From positions 80,736,278 through 80,800,277 of the forward strand of contig CM043967.1 of assembly GCA_014529385.2 (NCBI GenBank): a stretch of 64,000 nt of DNA. Reading direction: 5' to 3'. Source of the DNA: Adiantum capillus-veneris (taxonomy: Eukaryota; Streptophyta; Polypodiopsida; Polypodiales; Pteridaceae). Positions 55,711 through 64,000 of this stretch are shown in pieces (the stretch's first letter is position 1; every line of letters begins with the position of its first letter). The translations under genes and the position numbers were made by a program. The notes under the pieces were generated by a model that ran no database searches, had not been told where the DNA came from, and saw nothing but the letters and a program-made list of their open reading frames with translations.

Positions 55711-56872
55711 TGTCACGTGACACATCCCAACCCTATGTGTCCGTGGACAAGCTACACCACAGCAGGGTTCAGTCAAGTCTAGATTAGCAGTGATCTGGCA
55801 CTTTTGTGAGTCTATTCGTAGACCGTGCATGCTCAGTCACTTAGCATAGATGCATATCCTCCGGTTGCACACAGCATGATCATCGGAATTCCCATCAGAA
55901 TCCATTAGCATAAGTTAGGGGAATTTTCCAGTGCATTTAGCCTATTTTCCTATTTTTTGGTTATTTTCACTTATTATTTTTAAGCGACTTTCCAACAAAA
56001 GTAGGTGGGGCAATTTTGCTAAGTTAATATATAAGCAAACCAAAGTTCACACTTTCTGGCAAAAGAGGCAGCAGGAGCTTCCCGCTCAACAGGCAACTTC
56101 TCAGCAGTACCCCCCCTCATGACCCCATCGCCATAGACGACCTCTCCCTCCCTGGCGTTTCCAAGATCTGCCCTCTCCATCCCCTTGGCTGCCCTAGCGT
56201 TTTCTCCATTGCAAGAATCGCCAGCAAGTAGAGGAAAGGCAAGCGTTTTTACCTTGGGATCATCAGCGTTTTTGACCATCCACTAACGCTAGAGAACTCA
56301 GCCGATGCAGCGTTTTCCTCAAGCTATTTGCAGCAGGTCAGCATAGCCCGGTAAGGAGTTTCTTTAGCACTTGAAAACCTGCAGTTTTCAGCCAGAACCT
56401 CTCTGCTGTCCCCGCGTTTCTCAGCAAGAAATCTCGCCCCAAAAACGCAGCCAAAAGCAGAGGACATCAGCGTTTTTACTCAGCCCTAAAGTCCCTCAAC
56501 AAAAACAGAGAATCTCAGCCATTAAGACAACAAGAAAACAGTCATTTTCAGCCCCAAGGAAGACCCCGAATTCAGCCCTAGAAGATCCCAGAATTCAGCC
56601 TTAGCCGTCGTCATCACCGTCGTCGTCATCGGCATAGTCCAACCTGCATCTGTCCATTGCATTTGCATTGTACGCATTTGTGCAATCAAGTAGACCACTC
56701 TCGCCGACGAGAGTGGGGCCTTCGGAGGAGGGTTTTACAAACCTCTCGGTGCTGTATCTCTTCTCTCTCCTTCTCTCACTCTCATTCATTTGCACACACA
56801 ATATCCACTCACTTTGTCCATGACCACAACACTCTACAAGACGGAAAGCTCTCTCTTTCCCTAAAGAACTAA
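55711..56872 (+). repeat. Element F2 3' LTR, truncated
   Basis: Starts TGTCACGTGACACATCC and follows the 5' LTR closely to CTAAAGAACTAA, then stops about 69 bp short of the LTR end. The hairpin CCACTCTCG/CGAGAGTGG is present near 56695-56716. G sequence follows. Confidence 0.93.
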
Positions 56873-59162
56873 CCCTGTATCGTGGTCTATTCGGTGGACT
56901 AGAACTTGGCACAAGATCTATAGTATGATCCTCAGGTCTCTCAGGAGGTAACTCCCCCGGCAAAGAGTCCGAAAAACAATCACTGAAACCACTCAAAAAA
57001 GTTGACCTGTCTTTATCTAAGGTAGACAAATTAGATACAACTTGAGGTACTTCTTTTGCAAAGATCAAGTACGCAGAAAGATGATTCTTTATTATAGATG
57101 AAATAGCAGAAGCAGAAACAACTGGAACAGACTCACCTCTAAGCTTTACATCAAGGACATGAGTCTTTCCTCTATGTACAAGGGTAATCTTTTTGTTGTA
57201 AGTATCCACCATAGCATGCAACCTGTAACACCATGGGATACCCAGTAACACATCACAGCCCTCAAGTGGCATAATATGAAATTCTTCCGCATCCACATAG
57301 CTCTGAATGTGCAGACGAAGCTTTCCCAAAATGGGAGTAACAGGCTCTGAATGACCTGGGCATGCCAAACCTGCTTCCCCTGTCATACCCATCTCCTCTG
57401 CACGAATGCCCAACTTTGATGCCAATTCTGGTGATATGAAATTTGCTCGGGCTCTTGGATCAAAGAAAACCAGCACTGTCTGGTCTCTAACTTTGCCCCA
57501 AGCTTTGCATAGCTCCGTGGCATCTGTGTTTGGCTGGTCTCCAACCAAATCTGGAACAAGTCCTGCACTCGGCTTTGGCTTCTTCCCTTTATGGTCTGAT
57601 TTGTCATCCTTATCCTGTGACTTCTTCTGTCGGCATTCATTTGTAAAATGTCCTTTCTGTTCACAAATGTAGCATTTCTTTGCCTCCCTAAGAGCTTTTC
57701 TTTCTTCAAAAGTTTTGCCAAAAAAATGCCTTTTTTGTCCTTGTCCTTGTCCCGAAGAAGATTTAGACTGCTTCTTGGACGTATCAGCTTCTTCAGTGGA
57801 GGGCTTCTTTGTGGGAGGCTCAGAAGGCTTTGCTACAACATTGCCCTTGGCTGAAAATTGTTTGCCCTGTGACCCTTTCTTGTGTCTATTAAATCCATTG
57901 GAATCTCCCTTTAACAGATTGCTGGCCACTCTTGCATTCTCAATCAACTGAAACATATTCATGACAGTAGTCTTCATGCAGTAGTCCTTGATTTTCTTGG
58001 GTAATCCGCAACAGTACTTCTCAATCTGTTCTGACAATGGCACAAACCTGTAAGAGGTGACTGGCAACAGTGCGGCTCAAAACTGTTTATTGTACTCTTC
58101 CAGATTCGCACACTGTTTAGCATTCAACTCGTGCAATTCTGTCATCACATCCACTTTAAAAGTGTTTGTCAGCCATGCAGGCGCAAAAAGGTGTTTGAAT
58201 TGGACCCACGTTGTTGGGGCTTGACCCTGGTTCAACAATGCGGTCCACCATTGAAGCGCATTCCCTTTCAAGAAAGTGGCAACCTTGCGTATCTTTGAAG
58301 ATTCCGTGAAGTTTTCTCCAGCATAAGCTGCATCGAACTGCTGTATGAAGGTCAAAGCCTTCAATTGATCCTCAGTTCCTCTGAAAGTTTCAAACTTCAC
58401 TCCCTGCCCACCTTCCTTGTAATCCTTAGGCTGACTTAAAGGAGCCACATTATCATAAACAGGAGCCTGTAACAGTGGTGCTCCATGATTGTTCATTTTA
58501 GCACTTGCATCAACTGTTTTCTTTGTCGTATCTGCATTTTTTACGTATGGCTGCGAAAAACCAGCCATACCAAATTGTGTTCCAGGCACTCGAAATTGGC
58601 CATAGGCACCCTGAAAACCTGGTTGGACACCCATGTTCGCATACATAGGGTTATCCATGCCTGTTTGCATTGTCCTGGACACATTCCCTGGCATATAACC
58701 TGTGGAAGGTCCAGCCATAGCTTGAAACACTGAACCACCTCCAAAATAACCAGGATAAGTAATTGGTAATGGAAGGGTCTGAGGCATAGCTTGTTCATTA
58801 CTCCCTTGACCATTCACAAACGGTTCTTGTCCAGCTAAAGCAAGTTGCTTTGGATCATTGGACACCACTAGTTGCTCAACCACATGGGCTTTCCCTCGAG
58901 CATCATGAGTCCTCTGCGCATTGGAAATCTCCTTTTCCTGCAACTGCTCAGTCATGCCCTGTGTAGGAGGCTGAAAACCCTGTGTCGGAGCCTGTAAGAA
59001 CTCTTGCATCCTTGGGTTGTTAGCCAACTGCTAAAACATGTCCATGCAGCAACGCAGTTGAGTTCTAAACAACCTGTCCTCTTCTTTAAGAGTTGAAGGA
59101 ATTTTCTTTGTGCCATGTGAGGAAGATCCCTCTTCAGGTACTTGGTCTCTCTTCTCTGCCAT
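56873..59162 (-). pseudogene. Element G gag, protease and start of RT
   Basis: Starts at ATG 59162 (MAEKRDQVPEEGSSSHGTKK). TAG at 59031-59033 and TGA at 58077-58079 interrupt one otherwise continuous frame. Gag has a Gln/Pro/Gly/Met-rich N-terminal half, a core (VKFETFRGTEDQLKALTFIQ, GNALQWWTALLNQG) and a CCHC knuckle CYICEQKGHFTNEC near 57650. Protease follows: VLVFFDPRARANFIS (active site DPRA instead of DSG) and GCDVLLGIPWCYRLHA. RT begins [14 protein letters not shown] and is cut after YRVS. Beyond 56872 the frame runs on through the antisense of the F2 LTR to 56601. Confidence 0.92.
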
Positions 59163-59227
59163 AACCACAAGCTCTGTGTTGCTTTCACCCACAACAATCC
59201 ACGCTGCACTTTTTGAAGAAAAAGTGA

Positions 59228-59247
59228 CTATCCCGTCGATGGAACCA
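59228..59247 (-). promoter_or_regulatory. Element G candidate primer-binding site
   Basis: On the - strand TGGTTCCATCGACGGGATAG starts right at the LTR end. It begins with TGG as required for a tRNA CCA end but is not the initiator-Met site. tRNA not assigned. Confidence 0.6.
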
Positions 59248-60545
59248 TATAACCGGCCTGTACAATGTAGAGGGCGGTACTATTTCAATTACCTATTAAC
59301 TTTACACAGAGCACTGCGAAGGGAAGAGAACACAGTTGCGTCCACCAACGACTAGAATGTCACTGCGCACACGAGACTGACACCCTGTAGGCCCCAAAGA
59401 CTGGCGCCCCTTTCGGTATTTTTTAATTCAAATAAAGGTAGACGATCCGACCACTTAGTACAAGCTTTCACAAAGCTGTCTAAACCTGGCGAGGGCTGAA
59501 AACGCAGGTTTTCGACCTGATTTCGGCAGCATAACGGCGCAAAAACCCCTGTAGGTCAAAAGCACCTGTCTAGGACGGATTCCCTCGCTATCTGGAAGCT
59601 TTCTGGTGAGCTGTCATAGAAATTCAGCAGGCTGTAATTCCCTGTTTTTCACTGCCGGGTGCCCAAAAGCCTGTACACGCATCCCAAGGCTCTCACGAGG
59701 CTCCCCGGTGTTCCCTTGCAGTTTAGGTGCAAAACCCTAAACCTGCAGAAAAACACAGCAAGCTGTAATTCCCTGTTCGGATCGTTTTTAGCGGAGCGAA
59801 CACGCCTACGCGTGTCCCAAGGGCTCCCGCACACAATGGGACAGTTCCCCTGTGAATTGGACGAGTTTTCACGCTAGAAAACTCTCCAAACTCGCATTCT
59901 TTCGTGATGGCATTGTGCATACCTGTGGGGGATTAGCAATTAGCTAATCCGGTTCTTGTTCAGAAGGCTCTTGCCTTGGCAACCCCCAGCACTGTACATG
60001 TTCATCTGAGTAGCCCAACTAGTGGGGCATTACCATATGTGCCAAAGGGGAGAGAGAGATGCACGAGAGCAAATCATCGCGCTACATGAGACAGAGGAGA
60101 AGGCAAGCTTTCCATTAAAGCTGTAGACGTGCACCCACTACTCACAGACACACACACACACACACACTGTAGGTCATTTGTAAAGAATCAGCCCCCTCTC
60201 TCTCTTGGGCGCCTCCTCTAGCTGAGGTGTCCTGCAGGCAGCTCTCCTCCTGCCAAGTGTCCAGTTTGCCCCTGAGTTAATTCTCTAGTTCCCATTGACT
60301 TATAAAATTATAAGTGACTTTCCGAGTGGTCCAGACTTCATTTGGCGCACACAGGCTTCCATTCTCATCAGAATTCAGTGCTAATTGGTCCGACCAAGAC
60401 TTGCCTATTCGGCCGCAGCCGTTTCACACTGGCCATGCAATGTCCACTTGCACCTTTTCAAGGGTTCCGGGGAAAACAAGTAAAAATAAAAATATCTAGT
60501 ACTTATTTATGGAAGGCAACAGGAAAAATACACCTCCTGGTGACG
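59248..60545 (-). repeat. Element G 5' LTR (1298 bp)
   Basis: Reads TATAACCGGCC to GGTGACG on the + strand, then the target duplication CTTGC (60546-60550). Contains an expanded (CA)n run at about 60147-60168 that the other LTR lacks. Confidence 0.92.
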
Positions 60546-60550
60546 CTTGC

Positions 60551-61327
60551 ACACCATGTTAAGGTCAAGTCACTTCTAGTCAGTTTTGACTCTTGTAAAT
60601 TGTTTTAAGAGTCCCTAAAAGCACCCCGAGTGTTTGTGGACTGCTTGGCTCTTTTGTGGCATGCCAAAATCTAGCCTTTGCGATCCCCCCTAGGTTCCTC
60701 ACACGATTCTTAGCAGCTGCCAGCACTTTCTCTCTCTAACAGAGAGAAAATTGCAATCAGGAGACGAGCATTGTTTGAATGTTTCAAAATGCTTAATTGA
60801 TTCAAAATTTCGATGTGATTGCCGCTGCTAGCATGAGGGCTTACAAGCATTCTCTTACTAGCTTAGAGAGAGAAACGACGAACTGATTTCTTGGGCCTAG
60901 TCTACTTGTTGCTTGAGAGAATCATTCTTCAGTAACCAGGTAATGCACATGCAGCACTTTCTCCATTTTGCTGCAGGTTGCAAATCTATGTTATGCTTGA
61001 AAGACATGGTTGGTCACTAATGTGTACACGTGTGTATGTATGCCTTAATAGAATAAAATGGAGAAGATTGAGATAGTGGTGTCATCGTTACAAAGTGATG
61101 ACACTGATGTTTGAATTTTGTGGTAATCACTGTCCTAGAATTAGCTTTAGTTGTATTGTGGTTTACTTGATTTGTTGAAGAAAGAAAAATATGTATGTGT
61201 CGGACTACCTATACCAAGAATCTCCTGATCTTTAGCAAGAAGTGTCTTCATCAAAGCAGAGTTTGTGCTTCGAGATGATTTACATTGAGGTGCAACAGTA
61301 GTGCTGTGATTGTTGCTTGGGACTGTG
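60551..61327. other. Host DNA, nothing firmly recognised
   Basis: No conserved coding motif. Splice-like sequences occur (for example CAG/GTAATG near 60940), but no exon can be supported. Confidence 0.4.
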
Positions 61328-61357
61328 GTGGTGTGTGTGTGTGTGTGTGTGTGTGTG
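61328..61357. repeat. (GT)n microsatellite
   Basis: About 14 GT units. Confidence 0.93.
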
Positions 61358-61654
61358 GAGGGAAGCTTTCAAGTGATCACATGGCAAGAGTTTTTCTCTT
61401 TCCATGTCGTCACAAATACCATCCATTGTCTTTTGCAGGTCTTTGCGCTACTCGGTCATAAGTAAGCTTGTACACATTGGGCTCACCATCCTGTATGGTT
61501 TAATGCCTTTTCAATTTCAATGTGCCTATTAGCAGAAATGGTGCTCTGGTTATGTTGAATTTTCAAGACCCTTTTTCGATTTTAAAAACAATGTGCCTAC
61601 TAGCACAGACCGTGCTTTTACTGATTTGAGTTTTCAAGACAGTATTTAAAATAG

Positions 61655-61868
61655 AATTGAGGCTACTACAGGTGAAGATCATTACCAAAGCTTTAAAGAG
61701 GACGAGCCGGATATCTTCCGTGACTGTGAAGCTCAAGGAGAGAAAAATCATGAAGAGTATGAGAATGGAAGCATTCTTGGCAATGAAGATCTAGCGAACC
61801 ACGATCATGAGCAATTATAGGCTAAAGATGTGCCTATATTTGACAAGATTTTCCAAAGAATTATTTAA
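61655..61868 (+). pseudogene. Acidic exon-like scrap
   Basis: One + frame reads EATTGEDHYQSFKEDEPDIF, then EAQGEKNHEEYENGSILGNE, to TAG at 61818-61820, and beyond it AKDVPIFDKIFQRII to TAA. The composition is biased but not simple-repeat. A TAA lies just upstream, and nearby at about 61510-61650 two diverged segments share NVP and FQD motifs in the same frame type. It may be a decayed host exon; no family is recognised. Confidence 0.3.
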
Positions 61869-62069
61869 GTGCAAGCATTATGGGGTGAACGTCATATGTC
61901 TATTGATTTTCAAGATTGGATGCTAAAACTTTAGTTTGGAAAAACATATGAATCCCCCTTCTTGTGAAGCAGACATAGAGTTTGGGAGGTAATGTTGGTG
62001 GAATCAATGCCGTGACATGATATTCTCATGTAGGAAAACGTCTTTTTCAGTGTTTTTCATACCATGCAT

Positions 62070-62224
62070 AACATCATGAGCTTCTGCTCCAGATGCACCA
62101 CATACATAGCTAGGTACGATTGGGGGTAGGGGACCGCCGGCCCCCCCACTAGGCCAGCGGTCCCCTTCTCCCAATCGTACCTAGCTAGGTATGCGATGCC
62201 TCCCTCACAGAAACTCATGATGTT
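62070..62224. ncRNA. Long imperfect hairpin, possible microRNA-type precursor
   Basis: The 155-bp stretch folds on itself: AACATCATGAG at 62070-62080 pairs with CTCATGATGTT near 62214-62224, and the inner arms 62107-62142 and 62152-62187 match at 33 of 36 positions around a 9-base loop. The middle of the stem has mismatches and bulges. Size, single loop and high pairing resemble a plant microRNA precursor, but a MITE or other foldback sequence is equally possible. No strand preference can be read. Confidence 0.4.
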
Positions 62225-62618
62225 GAGGTAAGTCACAATTGGGAATTATTGTGTGAATTTGTCTAAAACTTCTTGTGCTACAAGATTGTTTAAAAAGTAT
62301 CCTCTTGTTGATGATTTGTGTCATCATTGCCTCGAGCAACAAAAAATTCACAATCTTATCTCATCTAAATTTGGTGAATTGAAGCTTCATTATGTCCACC
62401 TAAAACTTCTTGTGCTACAAACTTGATTATCACTATTATGGGTTGGGCGAAATTGAACTCCCCTATTAGCTAGATTCCCCCCCCTGCACCTCCCACCTCA
62501 AACCCCAATCTTAGCCTCAGGCTCTGTTGCCGAGCAACAAGGCATCACCCTGCACGGCCCCCCTTCTCTTGCACCCCATCGCGAACTCCCTCCCCATTGT
62601 CCCCCTACCCTGCCCGCA

Positions 62619-62621
<3 letters not shown>
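62225..62621. other. Host DNA, nothing recognised
   Basis: Contains a short direct repeat (AAAACTTCTTGTGCTACAA near 62263 and 62401). No gene seen. Confidence 0.4.
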
Positions 62622-62666
<45 letters not shown>

Positions 62667-62714
62667 GCTCTCGCAGCCTACGCCCAAACAAAAACACACA
62701 CACACACACACACA
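62622..62714. repeat. (GA)n and (CA)n microsatellites
   Basis: GA 62622-62664 and CA about 62694-62714, separated by 29 bp. Confidence 0.95.
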
Positions 62715-62802
62715 GTCAATCGCCTCCAATCAGCAAACACATAGTTAATCTCCTTGGGCATCTTCAATTTTGTATTTGTTTACCGTGGTGCATACATAAT
62801 CA

Positions 62803-62978
62803 CTTGAGTTTGATGCAATCAAAATTGTTTTTATGTAAGGATTTTTTTCCGCACTATTACCTTGATTATCATTTGAGTTTGATGCAATCAAAATTGTTTT
62901 TATGTAATGATTTTTTTCGGCACTATTACCTTGATTATCATTTGAGTTTGATGCAATCAAAATTGTTTTTATGTAGGG
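62803..62978 (+). repeat. 69-bp tandem repeat, about 2.5 copies
   Basis: TTGAGTTTGATGCAATC starts units near 62804, 62873 and 62942, spaced exactly 69 bp, with one or two differences between units. 69 is a multiple of three, so the array reads as a 23-residue repeat; a coding role is not otherwise supported. Confidence 0.9.
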
Positions 62979-64000
62979 ACCAAGTGAAAAGAGGGATTGT
63001 TGAATCTTAGTTTGGGTTACTTATTCACACGTAGTATTTGAGCATTACACATTTTGAATCAATTGAACCAACATCTCTTTTAAGATGATGACATTTACAC
63101 ATGGAGTTTTGGAATGTTCATTAGGAAGAGGATGGGGTCTATGAGTGCCTCTTTATTTGGTAGTTTAAGAGAGTCAAGCGTTTAGTATTAAGAAAGTAAT
63201 CAAAGAACAACTTTTGAATTCAAACAGGCAAATCGACTAGTTTATTCGAATTCAATTTTTTTTTTCCGAAATGAAATTTAAAATCTAGTGGACAAAACCA
63301 TATCATGTAGCATATCTATGAAAAGACCTTGACAAGTAAATCATAGATCTATAATATCCATTCATATCAGAGATCATATGTAGGGTTATGGAAAGCCCAA
63401 AATCATAAAAATTGTCCTCCTTTTTTGGGGGAAAAGTGCATCCTTTGATCACTCTTACAAATCTCTTACACACCCACCATTCTTGCACACATGGCGTACA
63501 CCTATATCAAAATGCTAATCACCTCCATAATCTCATGGAAAATAAAGAGGTCTTCTTAAACCCTATCCTCTTTACAATATCTAAATTGAAATGTCCAATA
63601 TGAAATCCTTAGACAATAGATTATGGACAAATACACAAATACTTTTATATGAATATTTATTTTATATTCAAGGACATTATTTGATAACTATGATGTACCT
63701 TGTCACACAAAGAAGTTTCCATCGTTTTGGTCTTTCTTTCTCATAGAATTGTTGTGTCTAGAATAAATAAAAGTGTTTCATAAGGCTTTAATGTAAACTT
63801 AATAATGTAAAAATAGTGAAAAAAAATGAAGCTATTAAAAAACTCGCCGTCAATAATAAAGCAAATGATCCTAGTCTACTTCTAGGCGAGTTTATAAAGC
63901 AATTAAAAAACTCAAATTTATGAAGATATTTAAAAACTCAATTGATCCGACTCTACTTTCAGTCATATTTTTGTTTTTAGCATAAAGTCCACATGAGTCT
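62979..64000. other. Host DNA, nothing recognised
   Basis: AT-rich with poly(T) and poly(A) runs. No conserved coding motif, RNA gene or repeat boundary seen. Confidence 0.45.

Larger units (their letters stand above)
50957..56872 (+). mobile_element. Element F2: F-family element lacking RT and integrase core
   Basis: 5' LTR 50957-52187, iMet primer site, gag, protease, then about 1 kb of sequence without RT, RNase H or integrase core, a possible chromodomain end, a polypurine tract, and a 3' LTR cut at 56872. Opposite in direction to G, in which it sits. The missing pol means F2 depended on other elements when it moved, unless pol was lost later. Confidence 0.88.
49356..60545 (-). mobile_element. 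Element G: Ty3/gypsy element, - strand, broken by F2
   Basis: Flanked by CTTGC at 49351-49355 and 60546-60550. In its own direction: 5' LTR 60545-59248, primer site, gag, protease, first part of RT to about 56873, then F2, then a 3' UTR 50956-50690 and the 3' LTR 50689-49356. Most of RT, all of RNase H and integrase are gone. The LTRs start TGTCACC but end in TATA. Confidence 0.9.

Noticed and set aside
62803-62978. CRISPR-like spaced repeats
   Set aside because: Units are contiguous 69-bp tandem copies without unique spacers, in eukaryotic DNA.

Overview
This window is eukaryotic, almost certainly land-plant, DNA. It holds Ty3/gypsy LTR retrotransposons (several with chromodomain integrases and an initiator-Met-tRNA primer site, one with the second RNase H typical of the Tat group), a Mutator-like DNA transposon (MULE) with spliced genes, a LINE, and long GA/CT and GT/CA microsatellites. 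No intact host gene, tRNA, rRNA or CRISPR array was seen. The density of nested, decayed elements suggests a large genome (fern, lycophyte, gymnosperm or similar). The species cannot be told from the sequence.

Layout. 1-3502 is host DNA with a 92-bp tandem repeat and a LINE ORF1-like scrap. 3508-47697 is one Ty3/gypsy chromovirus, element A (+ strand, 690-bp LTRs, target duplication GTGGG), swollen to 44 kb by later insertions. Inside A, at 9255-45166, lies element F1 (- strand, target duplication CGAAA). F1 received two large insertions. The first, 9945-28264, is a pair of Tat-like elements, D1 and D2, that share a middle LTR. D2 is interrupted by chromovirus C (17485-24998, - strand, target duplication AATAA, two 1510-bp LTRs differing at about 20 sites). 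The second, 31555-42313, is a 10.76-kb MULE with terminal inverted repeats and a perfect 9-bp target duplication. It carries a five-exon transposase, a second two-exon gene of unknown function and an inserted LINE (about 36638-42006). The 3' LTR of A is split by a solo LTR of the C family (46026-47522).

47703-49350 is host DNA with a LINE C-terminal remnant. 49356-60545 is element G (- strand, target duplication CTTGC, LTRs ending in TA rather than CA), broken by element F2 (+ strand, from 50957). A later deletion fused G's reverse-transcriptase start to the antisense of F2's 3' LTR at about 56872. 60551-64000 is host DNA with microsatellites, a 69-bp tandem repeat, a long imperfect hairpin resembling a plant microRNA precursor, and an acidic exon-like scrap.

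How the parts relate. Every LTR retrotransposon here is disabled. Element A's pol has six in-frame stops, five of them TAG, which fits decay of methylated CAG sites. The order of events follows from the nesting: A, then F1 into A, then D and the MULE into F1, then C into D2 and the LINE into the MULE. Boundaries of A, F1, C, the MULE, the solo LTR and G rest on target duplications read directly from the sequence. Functional calls rest on recognisable motifs and could not be checked by database search.
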